Positions 8,803-18,302 of a stretch of DNA of 64,000 bases are shown in pieces. This DNA is from Microbulbifer agarilyticus. Lineage in GTDB: Bacteria > Pseudomonadota > Gammaproteobacteria > Pseudomonadales > Cellvibrionaceae. The position numbers and the translations under genes were made by a program. Positions within the stretch are counted from its first letter, which is position 1. Each line of letters starts with the position of its first letter. The notes below the pieces were generated by a model. It worked only from the letters and a program-made list of their open reading frames with translations. It did not search any database and was not told the origin of the DNA. Location: contig NZ_JAHVKO010000005.1 of the NCBI RefSeq assembly GCF_019800665.1, forward strand, positions 310,001 to 374,000, read 5' to 3'.

Positions 8803-11213
8803 TTCTGAACCCCTGGAATACGACAGCCAATCGCGCGCGGTGGCAACTCGCCCGACTTTATTGTGGCAGGGGAGAGGCGTCGCGCCAGGAAATGTTCCAG
8901 ACGCGTTTGGCAACGACGCACATCGGGAACGAGGCCGGACAGCAGCGCACGCACACTTCGCACGATTGCGGCGCGTGCGCGCAGCCCCCAACCACAGAGG
9001 AGCAGCAGCAAGGCAGTAAGAAATTGCCCGTAAACGCCCGTCGCAGTAGACGGATACGTGAAGCGTTGCAGGTTTTGGCCACTGGCAACCGCATTGGGCA
9101 CGGAACTGGACTTCAGCGCTTCGGCTTGTGGACGCACCGGGGTCTCTTCGACAGCAACAAAGCTGGTGTAGGGACTGGCCAACTGGTGACGAAGCGCCAG
9201 TGTGAGAATTTGCTGCTTGAGCGGATCTGCAACCTGCTCGCCTTCACCTTTGGTTCTTGCCAGTGGGCCGCGTTGGCGTTGCATATCCCTCAGCGCGGCA
9301 ATTTTTGCGCGCGCCCACACACTGCCAATTTCATCGCCCTGCTGATCCACCGCCAATTGCGATAACGAAATACTGCGGGAAAAGCGCTTGCCTGCAAGAC
9401 GGCCACTGACAACTAGCTCACCGCTCGATGGCACCCCCAGGGGCTGGCCCTCGATACGCGCGACCAGTCGTACCGGCTCACCCAGATACAGATCCGGCAA
9501 CTGTTTTGGATAACCTTCCAGTTTGATGCCCCGCGGAAAGTCTACGCGCAGATCCGTCACCAGCGGGTTCTCCAGCTTCTCGAACAAGTGGCCCATTTGC
9601 GTCTGTACTTCACCCAGATCACCGATATGTACCGCACTGCCACGGCCTATTTGCGCGGCCTTGGTCATGAAGTGACTGTTGGGCGCTGAACCGATGCCCA
9701 CGGTAAACAAACGCACCTGGCCGAGTCGTTGCTGGATAATTTCAAACAGTGCCCGCTCATTGCCAACCGCGCCATCAGTAATAAACACCACCTGACGCAC
9801 CAGCTCACCAGCCTGCTCATCCAACTGCTGGGATAAGGCTTCTTTCAACGCAGGCGCCATCTCTGTCCCGCCGGTGGCACTCAGCGATTCCACCCAGTCG
9901 CGCGCGCGGTGAACATTCTCCTGACTGGCAGTGACGGGACGCGGATAAAAAGATCGGTGGTGGCTGTTAAATTCAATAATGTTGAACCGGTCCTGCGCAT
10001 CGAGCCGCGATAACGCAAGCAGCAGACTTTCCTTGGCCTGACGAATCGAGTTGCCGCCCATGGAGCCGGATGTATCCACCACATACACCACTTCCCGGGG
10101 CAACCTGCGAGTCGCGCCGGATTCCCGTGGAGGCAACAACAACAACTGCAGATACTGTGCGCTGTCATCTTGTGATTGCTCTGCAAACAATGCGGCGGAA
10201 GGCATCGAGGAAGTCTGCGGCCGCCAGTGCAACACAAAGTCGCGGTCCATTGGCGCCGAGCCTCCTTTCAACTGCACCTGGTACCGATTCCCATCCTGGC
10301 GACGAAAGTCCACCTCGTGATAGGGGCTATAAATATCTGCCAGCGGTAATCCCATGCCAAGGTCGACATGAATCGACATCTGGTGGCTGCCACGGCTTGC
10401 CAGCTCCGCCATCGGCATCATGAAGGGGGTAATATGCTGCGCATCCGGCACCTGGTCCGTAGGCAGCGACCAGCCGTGGGGATTGAGCGCGAGCTCTTGT
10501 GCAGACTCTTGAGAAAGCTCACCCTGCACCCCCGGAATATAGCGAGGCGTAAGGGTACTCGGCAGGCGCAGGCTGAATTGATCGCGATCAAATTTAAGTG
10601 TTTGCAGATAGCGCACCTCAACGGCAATTTTTTCACCCGGTGCGATATTGGCGACACGGCTGGTAAACATGTTCGGCCGCTGCTGCTCCAGCAACGCTGC
10701 GCGCTTGCCCGCCGCGCGCGCTTCGGTATACACCTTCTTCGCCTCTTCACGCTCGCGCACCTTGCCGACAATTCTGCGCTCGCCAATTACAATCTCCATG
10801 CCGCGTACCGCGGCATTTTCCGGCAGCGGCAGTACGTAGACGGCCTCCCGCCAGTGATTGCTGGTGTTGCTAAATGTCTGAGCAATTTGCACCTCTGCCA
10901 CCAGGCCACGTACACGCATATCGACCGCGGTCGACAGGTGTAAGGCCGGCTCAAAGGTTCCGGCCTCCGCACCGACAAACAGTAAATCGCCGCTCCCGGC
11001 ATCTTCTATCGCCACCTCCTCAAAAGCCGGCTCTTGCAGTGTGTCATCGGCCCTTGCCCCGACCGCAGCAAGGAGCACCGCGAGCGTAGTCACGGTGAAC
11101 AGCAGCCAGCTGCCAACGCGGCTTTTGCGATAGCGGCGGCGGTAATATTCGCTCGTAGGAAGAATCAACAAGTCGCGCTCGATGCGCGGTGATGGAAAAA
11201 GCGGTCGGTTCAC
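8799..11213 (-). CDS. Marine proteobacterial sortase target protein (VIT and VWA domains)
   Basis: 804 residues, starting at GTG with GGAGG just upstream. A cytoplasmic stretch of about 45 residues precedes an N-terminal membrane segment or long signal peptide (GSWLLFTVTTLAVLLAAVGA). A vault/inter-alpha-trypsin (VIT) domain follows, then a von Willebrand A domain with the metal site DTSGS starting at D380. Near the end, YPSTATG (720-726) precedes a hydrophobic segment and basic residues: the layout of a sortase sorting signal. This family normally has an LPXTG-like motif and ends soon after the basic residues. Here the motif is atypical and about 55 residues follow the anchor. It overlaps the sortase gene downstream. 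The biological role of the family is unknown. Confidence 0.93.
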   Translation of the reverse strand: MNRPLFPSPRIERDLLILPTSEYYRRRYRKSRVGSWLLFTVTTLAVLLAAVGARADDTLQEPAFEEVAIEDAGSGDLLFVGAEAGTFEPALHLSTAVDMRVRGLVAEVQIAQTFSNTSNHWREAVYVLPLPENAAVRGMEIVIGERRIVGKVREREEAKKVYTEARAAGKRAALLEQQRPNMFTSRVANIAPGEKIAVEVRYLQTLKFDRDQFSLRLPSTLTPRYIPGVQGELSQESAQELALNPHGWSLPTDQVPDAQHITPFMMPMAELASRGSHQMSIHVDLGMGLPLADIYSPYHEVDFRRQDGNRYQVQLKGGSAPMDRDFVLHWRPQTSSMPSAALFAEQSQDDSAQYLQLLLLPPRESGATRRLPREVVYVVDTSGSMGGNSIRQAKESLLLALSRLDAQDRFNIIEFNSHHRSFYPRPVTASQENVHRARDWVESLSATGGTEMAPALKEALSQQLDEQAGELVRQVVFITDGAVGNERALFEIIQQRLGQVRLFTVGIGSAPNSHFMTKAAQIGRGSAVHIGDLGEVQTQMGHLFEKLENPLVTDLRVDFPRGIKLEGYPKQLPDLYLGEPVRLVARIEGQPLGVPSSGELVVSGRLAGKRFSRSISLSQLAVDQQGDEIGSVWARAKIAALRDMQRQRGPLARTKGEGEQVADPLKQQILTLALRHQLASPYTSFVAVEETPVRPQAEALKSSSVPNAVASGQNLQRFTYPSTATGVYGQFLTALLLLLCGWGLRARAAIVRSVRALLSGLVPDVRRCQTRLEHFLARRLSPATIKSGELPPRAIGCRIPGVQK

Positions 11214-11342
11214 GAGAGCCTCCAAATCAATGAATGGAGGTATTACACACAGGCAATCGGGCAACGCCGGGGAATCAATCGGGCGAACTGCGGGTCAATT
11301 GTGGCGAAATATGGCAAGGCAAAAATACAACGCCCAAAACCC

Positions 11343-11365
11343 AAAAACCGGCACGGGGCCGGTTT
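11343..11365 (-). terminator. Intrinsic terminator of purC
   Basis: AAACCGGC and GCCGGTTT form an 8-bp stem with a 5-base loop. On the minus strand five T follow the G+C core, then a second TTTT a few bases on. It lies about 30 bases past the purC stop. Confidence 0.8.
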
Positions 11366-11391
11366 CTGAAAACATGGGGATAAGTGGGAAA

Positions 11392-12495
11392 CTAGTCGAT
11401 CAGGCCATACCCATCCCGTAATACGTCGATGATTTCCGCCTTGGGGTTGTCCGAAATCACCAGTTTTTCGCCGATGATCTTTTCAGCGATACCCACATAG
11501 GTATTGGAAACCGCCATCAACATGGATTCCGGCAGCTCATTGTCGCGGGCGAGAGCCAAGCGCTCATCCATACGGTCTTTATTCAACAGAATGTCCGGGT
11601 CCGGAAAATGATTCAGCAGTGCCTGGCGGAAACCTTCTTTTGAATTCTCCACAACTTCGCCATTGCGATACTGAGGGCCATCCCAGATGCGGGACGAGTC
11701 CGGGGTGCCCACTTCATCCATGTAGATTAGCTTTTCGCGACCTTCTGCGTCACTGACATAGCCAAACTCGAACTTGGTATCCACAAACACCTGATCCAGC
11801 TTTTCCAGCTCGGCGGAGATAACATCAAAGCCCTCTTTCAGAAGCTGCTCGTAACGATCAATATCCTCGGCGCTCTGGAAATTAAACGCGGCATAATTCT
11901 CCAGAATATTCTGGCGAGTAATGTTTACATCGTCCGCTTCCGGCACTCCCGGAATTCCCTTGAGGATCCCCTTGGTAGACGGGGTAATCAGCAGCTCGGG
12001 AAGCTTCTGGTCCTTTTGCAGGCCATCCGGCAGCTGGATACCACAGAACTCCCGTTCGCCCTTGCTGTAAGCACGCCACATGGAGCCGGTAATGTACTGG
12101 CGAGCGATGGCCTCAATCATCACCGGGCGGGCCTTCTGCACAATCCACACCGCGGGATGGGGAATATCCAGAATGTGGCTGTCCGCCAGGCCCTGCTCCT
12201 TGAAGCGCTTGAACCAGTGATTGGCCACGGCATTCAGTGCCGCACCCTTGCCGGGAACACCGCGCAGGCCATTCTCGCCTTTCCAGATGCAATCGAACGC
12301 CGACATGCGGTCGGAAATCACCATCACTGCCAGCGGCGCATCCGCGGCCACCGGGTAACCCTTTTCCTTGATCAAGCGGGCGCTGTCTGCCTCGGTCAGC
12401 CAGTAGACCGAGCGCACCTTGCCACTGTGGACCGGCTTATCGGTGCGAATCGGGAGATCATTGTTCACCGCGAGGACTTTGTCTGCGAGGCTCAT
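11392..12495 (-). CDS. purC: Phosphoribosylaminoimidazolesuccinocarboxamide synthase
   Basis: A 367-residue SAICAR synthetase that joins CAIR and aspartate with ATP in purine synthesis. It has the family features SGKVRSVY near the N-terminus, SDRMSAFD, and [14 protein letters not shown]. Its length matches the long bacterial/eukaryote-like version (about 370 residues) rather than the 237-residue E. coli enzyme. It stands between the sortase pair and the AI-2E transporter gene on the same strand, with a hairpin in the 165-base upstream gap and a terminator downstream, so it is probably a single-gene transcription unit. Confidence 0.97.
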   Translation of the reverse strand: MSLADKVLAVNNDLPIRTDKPVHSGKVRSVYWLTEADSARLIKEKGYPVAADAPLAVMVISDRMSAFDCIWKGENGLRGVPGKGAALNAVANHWFKRFKEQGLADSHILDIPHPAVWIVQKARPVMIEAIARQYITGSMWRAYSKGEREFCGIQLPDGLQKDQKLPELLITPSTKGILKGIPGVPEADDVNITRQNILENYAAFNFQSAEDIDRYEQLLKEGFDVISAELEKLDQVFVDTKFEFGYVSDAEGREKLIYMDEVGTPDSSRIWDGPQYRNGEVVENSKEGFRQALLNHFPDPDILLNKDRMDERLALARDNELPESMLMAVSNTYVGIAEKIIGEKLVISDNPKAEIIDVLRDGYGLID

Positions 12496-12545
12496 GGAGT
12501 TTCCTGTGCCGTTAGAAAGACGGGTATAGATAATAGATAGACAGA

Positions 12546-12565
12546 AGCCCCGCGACAGCGGGGCT
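12546..12565 (-). terminator. GC-rich hairpin between perM and purC
   Basis: AGCCCCGC-GACA-GCGGGGCT is a perfect 8-bp stem with a 4-base loop. The following bases on the minus strand (TCTGTCTATC) are only moderately T-rich, so it is a weak intrinsic terminator for perM or a leader structure of purC. Confidence 0.45.
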
Positions 12566-12660
12566 GAAAATTTAGGCGCGGGATTCTAGCAAACCCCCAA
12601 CCGTCGAAAAAGTGACAGTCCAAATCAGTGCCGGCACTCAATCAGAGCCGGTCGCTGGAC

Positions 12661-13761
12661 TCAAACTTCACTGTCGGCACTGGCCGCCGCTTCCCTGGCC
12701 CACTCCGCCTGGTGCTCACTGGTGGGCCAGGCATTGAGAATGGCCTTGGCGAGCGTGGCCAGAGGAATGGCAAAGAAAACGCCCCAGAAGCCCCAGATAC
12801 CACCAAACACCAGCACCGCCAGAATAATGGCCACCGGATGCAGGTTGACCGCCTCGGAAAACAGGATCGGCACCAGCACGTTGCCATCGAGCAGCTGGAT
12901 CATGCCGTAGGCGAACATCAACCAGAAAAACTCACTACTCCAACCCCACTGGAACAGGCCGATCATCGCCACCGGGATGGTGACCACCGCCGCGCCGATA
13001 TAGGGAATCAACACCGACAGGCCCACCGCGGCGGCCAGCAGCAGCGCGTAATTTACGCCCAGCAGCAGGAAGGCCACGTAACTCACCACACCGACGATGG
13101 CAATCTCGATCACCTTGCCGCGGACATAGTTCGCCACCTGATCATTCATTTCATACCAGATCTGGCGCAGCATCGGGCGCTGATGGGGCAGGAAGGAGGC
13201 GCACCAGCGCAGCAGCTGCTTGGAGTCCTTGAGAAAGAAGAACACCAGAATGGGCACTACCACCAGGTAAATCAGCGCCGCCGCCAGGATCGGCAGGTTG
13301 GCCAGCGAGAAGGTCAGCAAGGTCTGGCCGATGCCGCCCAGTTCACTGCCGACGGTATTGAAGATCTCATCAATTTGCTGCGCAGTGATCAGGCGCGGGT
13401 ACTGCTCCGGCAACAGCACCAGTAGATCCTTGCCGCTGGCAATCATATTGGGAAGTTCGGAAAACAGACGCACCGCCTGCCGCCAGATAATCGGCAATAC
13501 CACAAACAACAGGGCCGCGATGATGCCTACCAGTACCAGGCAGGCAATACTCACCGACAGCCAGTGTGGCACCTTCCAGGATTCCAGGCGCTGCACCATG
13601 CCCTGCATCAAAAAGGCAATCACCAGCGCCGCCAGCACTGGCGTCAGCACACCACCCAATGTGGCTAGCACAAGCAGCGCAACCAGCAGCAGCAGTACCA
13701 GCAGTACCACCTCTTCCTGGCCGAAATAGCGATTTACCCACCCCTTAACAATCGCATACAT
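12661..13761 (-). CDS. perM: AI-2E family transporter / PerM-like permease
   Basis: A 366-residue polytopic inner-membrane protein with about eight hydrophobic segments: two near residues 18-52, one near 70-95, a long central hydrophilic region, then several after 155. It belongs to the AI-2 exporter (PerM/YdiK/TqsA) superfamily, with GLSVLIPYIGAAVVTIP and GNVLVPILF in the conserved C-terminal half. Substrates are mostly unproven; members include autoinducer-2 exporters and sodium/proton antiporters. In E. coli perM also lies next to bepA, as here (with tusA between), so this neighbourhood is old and conserved. Confidence 0.9.
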   Translation of the reverse strand: MYAIVKGWVNRYFGQEEVVLLVLLLLVALLVLATLGGVLTPVLAALVIAFLMQGMVQRLESWKVPHWLSVSIACLVLVGIIAALLFVVLPIIWRQAVRLFSELPNMIASGKDLLVLLPEQYPRLITAQQIDEIFNTVGSELGGIGQTLLTFSLANLPILAAALIYLVVVPILVFFFLKDSKQLLRWCASFLPHQRPMLRQIWYEMNDQVANYVRGKVIEIAIVGVVSYVAFLLLGVNYALLLAAAVGLSVLIPYIGAAVVTIPVAMIGLFQWGWSSEFFWLMFAYGMIQLLDGNVLVPILFSEAVNLHPVAIILAVLVFGGIWGFWGVFFAIPLATLAKAILNAWPTSEHQAEWAREAAASADSEV

Positions 13762-13862
13762 AAATGCTGTTCTCTCGAAACTCTTTAGGATCTAACTCAG
13801 ATCAAACTCAAAACTATCGCGCTTCCATCGCATTTCCGTCGCCACGACCAGTGAACACCTGG

Positions 13863-14141
13863 TCACTGATCGATCTGCTGCAGCCAATAATGGAAGAATT
13901 CACCGTCAATTTCAGCTCGCAATAAGGGCACGCCGCTCAACTCACTAAAGCTGCGGATATCCCGCTGTGACGCTGGATCGGTTGCAATCAAATGCAAGAT
14001 CTCGCCCGGCGCCAACTGCTTCAGGGCCCGCCGCATGGCGAGCAGTGGTTGCGGGCACGGCTGCCCGCTGGCATCTACCCTTACAGCAGAGGCCCACACA
14101 ATATCCGGTGCCAGACTGGCCTGTTTTGCGGAACTGGTCAT
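13863..14141 (-). CDS. tusA: TusA-family sulfurtransferase
   Basis: A 92-residue sulfur-carrier protein with the family motif CPQPLLAMRRAL, in which C29 would carry the persulfide. In E. coli TusA passes sulfur from IscS to the TusBCD/E relay for 2-thiouridine synthesis in tRNA. Paralogues in other families feed selenium or sulfur metabolism, and the position between perM and bepA is typical of a TusA paralogue in Pseudomonas and relatives, so the exact role is uncertain. The first 15 residues are a non-conserved extension and no clear ribosome-binding site precedes the ATG. It is transcribed away from bepA. Confidence 0.85.
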   Translation of the reverse strand: MTSSAKQASLAPDIVWASAVRVDASGQPCPQPLLAMRRALKQLAPGEILHLIATDPASQRDIRSFSELSGVPLLRAEIDGEFFHYWLQQIDQ

Positions 14142-14305
14142 AAAAACGCGGTTAAGAACCGTAAATGCGATGAATTATACCGGTGCCCATGGGTCAATGG
14201 GCCATGGAGCTGAACCTTTTACCCTGGAGCTGTTCAAAACCTCGACAGTCTCACAGGGTTACGTATAGTGTTAGCGGCAGGAAACCCGGCAGGCGCAGTA
14301 AAATT

Positions 14306-15823
14306 ATGACCGAGAACCCGACATCATTCAGAAACCGAATCCGCCGCAGTTGCATGCTCCTGCGTCAGCGCGCGGCCGGCTTCATTTCGGGCCTCACCGC
14401 CGGGCTACTATTGACCGCCGCGCCATTGGCGGCAACTGCCCAGGGCGACCACCACATCCAACTCCCCATGCTGGGCGACACCAGCAGCGGCCTTGTGTCC
14501 CGCGCGCGCGAAAAAGAGCTGGGCGGTATGTGGCTGCGCATGTTTCGCAGTCAGGTGCGCACATCCAGTGATGCTCTGCTACAGCAATATGTCGAGAATT
14601 CACTGCAGGCACTGGCAGAATACAGCCCGCTGGAAGACAAAAGCCTCGACGTCGTTGTAGTGAACAACGACACCATGAATGCCTTTGCCGTGCCCGGTGG
14701 TGTGGTCGGCGTCCATACTGGGCTGTTTCTGTTTGCCGAAAACGAAGACCAGTTTGCCTCGGTTCTGGCGCACGAACTCGCGCACTTGAGCCAGCGCCAC
14801 TATGCCCGTTCTTTGGAAGCACAGCGCAACAGTACCCTACCCACTCTCGCCGGCATGCTCGGTGCGCTGGTGCTGGCTGCGACCGCCGGCGGCGATGCCG
14901 GCCTCGCAGCCATGACCGCGACCCAGGCTGCCGCGCTGGACAACCAGCTGCGCTTTTCCCGCCAGAACGAACAGGAAGCGGACCGCGTTGGTATCGAAAC
15001 CCTCGCCAAGGCCGGTATGGATCCACAGGCCGCGGGCGAAATGTTTGAGCAAATGCTGAAAGCGACTCGCTACTACCGCCGCCCACCAGAATTCCTGCTC
15101 ACGCACCCGGTTACCGAAAAGCGTATCGCAGACGCCAAACTGCGGGCCAACCGCATGGACAAGGTGCCACTGCGCAACAGCCGCGAATACCACCTGATGC
15201 GTGCGCGTATCCGCGTGGCCGCCGAGGCTACCCCGCAACAGGCGGTAAAGCGCTTTCAGGCGGAGCTGCGCGGTATCAACGACAATGAAGACGCCGCCCG
15301 TTACGGCCTGGCACTGGCGCAAACTTCCGCCGGCAAACCCGATACCGCCATCGACACCCTGCAGCCGCTGCTGGACAAAGAGCCCGACAAAGACGCTTTT
15401 GTACTGGCGCGCGCCGATATCGACCTTGCCCGCCAGGATTACACCAGCGCGACCAATCGTCTGCAAAAAGCGGTAAACAAGAACCCGAAGAACCACGCCT
15501 TGACCATGGGGCTGGCCAATGCCCACTTTAAGGCGGGTAACTATCTGGCCGCAGAGCGCATTCTCAAGAAGCACAGCCGCGCGCGCCGCAAGGATCCAGC
15601 GGTGTGGTATCTGCTGGCGGAAACCCACGGTTTGGCTGGGGATATTGTCGGTGTGCACGAGGCGCGCGCTGAGTACTACATCTTAAACGGTGTATTCGAC
15701 AAAGCCCTGCAACACCTGCGTCACGGGGTTCGCCTGGCGAAGAACGATTACCAGACCCATGCGATCCTGGAACAGCGCATGAAAGATGTGATCAAGATGC
15801 AGGAGCGGGCCAAAGAGCTCTAA
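14306..15823 (+). CDS. bepA: BepA-like periplasmic M48 metalloprotease with TPR repeats
   Basis: A periplasmic zinc protease and chaperone of about 505 residues. The protease domain shows HELAH (H156, E157, H160) and the downstream metal ligand E224 in QEADR. The C-terminal half is a helical TPR-like repeat region. E. coli BepA assists LptD and outer-membrane protein assembly and degrades stalled intermediates. The frame is open further upstream, but MTENPTSF was chosen: it gives a signal peptide with the hydrophobic core ISGLTAGLLLTAAPLAATAQ. The ribosome-binding site is weak, and a start 16 codons later (MLLRQRAAG) is also possible. A strong terminator follows the stop. Confidence 0.93.
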   Translation: MTENPTSFRNRIRRSCMLLRQRAAGFISGLTAGLLLTAAPLAATAQGDHHIQLPMLGDTSSGLVSRAREKELGGMWLRMFRSQVRTSSDALLQQYVENSLQALAEYSPLEDKSLDVVVVNNDTMNAFAVPGGVVGVHTGLFLFAENEDQFASVLAHELAHLSQRHYARSLEAQRNSTLPTLAGMLGALVLAATAGGDAGLAAMTATQAAALDNQLRFSRQNEQEADRVGIETLAKAGMDPQAAGEMFEQMLKATRYYRRPPEFLLTHPVTEKRIADAKLRANRMDKVPLRNSREYHLMRARIRVAAEATPQQAVKRFQAELRGINDNEDAARYGLALAQTSAGKPDTAIDTLQPLLDKEPDKDAFVLARADIDLARQDYTSATNRLQKAVNKNPKNHALTMGLANAHFKAGNYLAAERILKKHSRARRKDPAVWYLLAETHGLAGDIVGVHEARAEYYILNGVFDKALQHLRHGVRLAKNDYQTHAILEQRMKDVIKMQERAKEL

Positions 15824-15849
15824 TTCCAGCAAATTCAGGGCAAAAAAAT

Positions 15850-15878
15850 GAGCGGCAAGTTGCCGCTCTTTTTTATTT
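15850..15878 (+). terminator. Bidirectional intrinsic terminator between bepA and nadA
   Basis: GAGCGGC and GCCGCTC pair around AAGTT and are followed by TTTTTTATTTT on the plus strand. On the minus strand the same stem is followed by seven T, so it can serve the convergent nadA as well. Confidence 0.93.
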
Positions 15879-16958
15879 TCAGTCCAGAGGTTTGCGGAAA
15901 TCCAGCATCCGCTGCAGCGGCATCATCGCCCGCTTGCCCAGCGCCTCATCCACAAAGATCTCATTGTCACCGCGCTCGAGAACACCACACAGGTTTTCCA
16001 ACGAGTTCATCGCCATCCACGGGCAATTGGCACAGCTGCGACAGGTAGCTCCTGAACCCGCGGTAGGCGCAATGATCAGTTCCTTATCCGGGCACTGCTG
16101 CTGCATTTTGTAGAAGATGCCCTGATCGGTCGCAACAATAAACTGCTTGTTCGGGCGGGTCTTCGCCGCATTGATAATTTGCGAAGTGGAACCCACCACG
16201 TCGGCCAGCTCCACGACCGCAGCCGGCGATTCCGGATGCACCAGTACCAGCGCTTCCGGATACATAGCCTTCAAATCAGCCACGCCTTTCGCCTTGAACT
16301 CTTCATGCACGATACAGGCTGCATCCCACAGCAGTACGTCGGCGCCGGTCTGCTTCTGCACGTAGCTTCCGAGGTGTTTGTCCGGCGCCCACAGGATTTT
16401 CTCGCCTTGGGAGTCCAGGTAGTCCACAACATCCAGTGCGATGCTGGAGGTCACCACCCAGTCCGCACGCGCCTTAACCGCGGCCGACGTATTCGCGTAC
16501 ACCACCACGGTACGATCCGGATGCTGGTCGCAAAATGCGGAAAACTCCTCGATCGGACAGCCCAGGTCCAGCGAGCAGGTCGCCTCAAGTGTGGGCATCA
16601 GAACCCGCTTGTGGGGAGTCAGTATCTTGGCCGTCTCCCCCATAAATTTAACGCCGGCCACGATCAGGGTGTCGGCTTCGTGCTGCGCGCCAAAACGGGC
16701 CATTTCGAGGGAGTCAGAAACACAACCACCGGTTTCCTCGGCCAGCGCCTGGATCAGCGGGTCGGTGTAGTAATGCGCGACCAGCACGGCGTTCTGCTCT
16801 TTCAGCAGGCGCTTGATGCGCTCACGCCACTGGTTCAATTCTTCCTCGCTATACGCGTGGGCACCGGGGTGTGACAGGTGATCCTGCACAAAATCACGGG
16901 CATCGATGGCGTTGAGTGCGGGCGCGCTGGAAGCAATTTTATCGCTGCTGTCTGTCAT
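15879..16958 (-). CDS. nadA: Quinolinate synthase
   Basis: A 359-residue [4Fe-4S] enzyme that condenses iminoaspartate and dihydroxyacetone phosphate to quinolinate for NAD synthesis. Family features are [17 protein letters not shown], the cysteine-containing [10 protein letters not shown], and the C-terminal cluster-binding region [15 protein letters not shown]. It is convergent with bepA and lies directly downstream of two tRNA-Lys genes on the same strand. AGAGAG lies upstream of the ATG. No other NAD-synthesis gene is in the window; nadA also stands alone in Pseudomonas. Confidence 0.97.
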   Translation of the reverse strand: MTDSSDKIASSAPALNAIDARDFVQDHLSHPGAHAYSEEELNQWRERIKRLLKEQNAVLVAHYYTDPLIQALAEETGGCVSDSLEMARFGAQHEADTLIVAGVKFMGETAKILTPHKRVLMPTLEATCSLDLGCPIEEFSAFCDQHPDRTVVVYANTSAAVKARADWVVTSSIALDVVDYLDSQGEKILWAPDKHLGSYVQKQTGADVLLWDAACIVHEEFKAKGVADLKAMYPEALVLVHPESPAAVVELADVVGSTSQIINAAKTRPNKQFIVATDQGIFYKMQQQCPDKELIIAPTAGSGATCRSCANCPWMAMNSLENLCGVLERGDNEIFVDEALGKRAMMPLQRMLDFRKPLD

Positions 16959-17148
16959 AGCTGTTTGCGTAAGCTCTCTACGTACTGACGGAAAAGGCCG
17001 GCATTATACCGATACCGGTGCAATTCGCCGATGTTCAATCCGAAATCCCTGCAAATCAGATACATTTTAAGGTGGCAAAACAAGGGAAACGATGACGCAA
17101 AAGCGTTTGCGAGATATTGGCTAAACAGGGGGGGAGTTCTTAAGGAAA

Positions 17149-17224
17149 TGGTGGGTCGTGCTGGATTCGAACCAGCGACCAATTGGTTAAAAGCCAACTG
17201 CTCTACCAACTGAGCTAACGACCC
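17149..17224 (-). tRNA. tRNA-Lys (anticodon UUU), copy 2
   Basis: The 76-base minus-strand sequence starts GGGTCGTTAGCTCAGTTGG and forms all four arms. The acceptor stem is GGGTCGT/ACGACCC, the anticodon loop is CTTTTAA with anticodon TTT, and the T arm contains GGTTCGAATCC. The CCA end is encoded. It is identical to the other tRNA-Lys 123 bases upstream. Confidence 0.98.
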
Positions 17225-17347
17225 TTAAGACTGCCGTATCCCATACGGGAAGCGACAAAACTACTTGTATAACTCGTACTTGCTACGAGCTCTTTAATAC
17301 ATAACCGCACGACAAATGTGTCGGAATGCGGTTACAGGGGGGGAAGA
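17225..17347 (-). other. Structured spacer between the two tRNA-Lys genes
   Basis: Three consecutive inverted repeats fill this spacer. They are TAACCGCA-CGACA with TGTCG-TGCGGTTA (17312-17344, three-base bulge), CTCGTA/TACGAG (17273-17289) and CCGTAT/ATACGG (17234-17248). They may direct processing of a dimeric tRNA precursor or reduce read-through. None is followed by a T run. Confidence 0.55.
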
Positions 17348-17423
17348 TGGTGGGTCGTGCTGGATTCGAACCAGCGACCAATTGGTTAAAAGCCAACTGC
17401 TCTACCAACTGAGCTAACGACCC
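17348..17423 (-). tRNA. tRNA-Lys (anticodon UUU), copy 1
   Basis: Identical in all 76 bases to the downstream copy, including the encoded CCA. It is first in transcription order, with a good sigma-70-like promoter about 20 bases before its 5' end. Confidence 0.98.
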
Positions 17424-17450
17424 TTGACCCCTCTACCTGAGGAGCTGCGT

Positions 17451-17478
17451 ATCTTACGGATCTAATCCGGAAACGCAA
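17451..17478 (-). promoter_or_regulatory. Candidate promoter of the tRNA-Lys pair
   Basis: On the minus strand TTGCGT (-35) and TAAGAT (-10) are separated by 16 bases, placing the start of transcription about 20 bases ahead of the first tRNA-Lys. Confidence 0.6.
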
Positions 17479-17561
17479 GTCCCGGTTACAAAAAAATTGC
17501 TAACAAATTTAAGGGCTTAGACAGCCATTTTGCGCCCGTCAGGAATACTCCAGCTGGGCCC

Positions 17562-18236
17562 TCACGCGTACACGGTAGGGTCGGCAAGACCCGCTTCGGC
17601 AAAACCAGCCGCCCGCAGGCGGCAGCTGTCGCAGCGCCCACAGGCCGCGCCATTCGGCAGGGCCTGATAGCAGCTGACCGTCAGGCTGTAATCAACACCC
17701 AGCCCGGTACCACGCTCGACAATATCCGCCTTGCTCATCTTCATCAGCGGTGCGTGAATGGTCAGCTTATTACCTTCTACGCCGGCACGGGTGGCCAGGT
17801 TGGCCATCTTTTCGTACGCCTCGATATATTCGGGGCGACAATCCGGGTAACCAGAATAGTCAACGGCGTTTACACCCACAAAAATATCCTGTGCACCGAG
17901 TACCTCGGCCCAACCCAGGGCGATCGACAGGAACACGGTATTGCGCGCCGGAACATAGGTGACCGGGATACCGGAGGTCTCCTCTTCGGGCACATCGATG
18001 CTGTCATCGGTGAGCGCCGAACCACCAATGACGCGCAGGTCGAGCTTTACCACCTTGTGCTCCCGGGCGCCCAGATCTGCGGCAACGCGCTGCGCCGCCA
18101 TCAATTCGGCACTGTGGCGCTGGCCGTAATCAAACCCCAGGGCGTAACACTCGTAACCCTCGGCGCGCGCCATGGCCAAGACCGTGGCGGAATCCAGACC
18201 ACCGGAGAGTAAAACGACGGCTTTCTTGCTGCTCAT
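17562..18236 (-). CDS. queC: 7-cyano-7-deazaguanine (preQ0) synthase
   Basis: A 224-residue ATP-dependent enzyme that converts 7-carboxy-7-deazaguanine to preQ0 in queuosine biosynthesis. The PP-loop SGGLDS (residues 11-16) binds ATP. The zinc-binding cysteines are in the C-terminal region [19 protein letters not shown]. It follows queE after 66 bases on the same strand, so two successive steps of the pathway are encoded together. queD and queF are not in the window. The order queE-queC-tRNA-Lys downstream of tol-pal is the same as in Pseudomonas aeruginosa. Confidence 0.98.
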   Translation of the reverse strand: MSSKKAVVLLSGGLDSATVLAMARAEGYECYALGFDYGQRHSAELMAAQRVAADLGAREHKVVKLDLRVIGGSALTDDSIDVPEEETSGIPVTYVPARNTVFLSIALGWAEVLGAQDIFVGVNAVDYSGYPDCRPEYIEAYEKMANLATRAGVEGNKLTIHAPLMKMSKADIVERGTGLGVDYSLTVSCYQALPNGAACGRCDSCRLRAAGFAEAGLADPTVYA

Positions 18237-18302
18237 AAACCTGCCAATTGCTTACTGTTTGCTTCGTAAAATAGGAAATACCGAGGATACTTATACACTT
18301 GG

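Noticed and set aside
8803-8991. Upstream extension of the sortase reading frame
   Set aside because: It lies wholly inside the VIT/VWA gene in another frame; the ATGA overlap start gives a normal sortase with its membrane anchor.
16955-17209. Short minus-strand open frame running through tRNA-Lys
   Set aside because: Its N-terminal part is translated from the tRNA itself, a well-known artefact.
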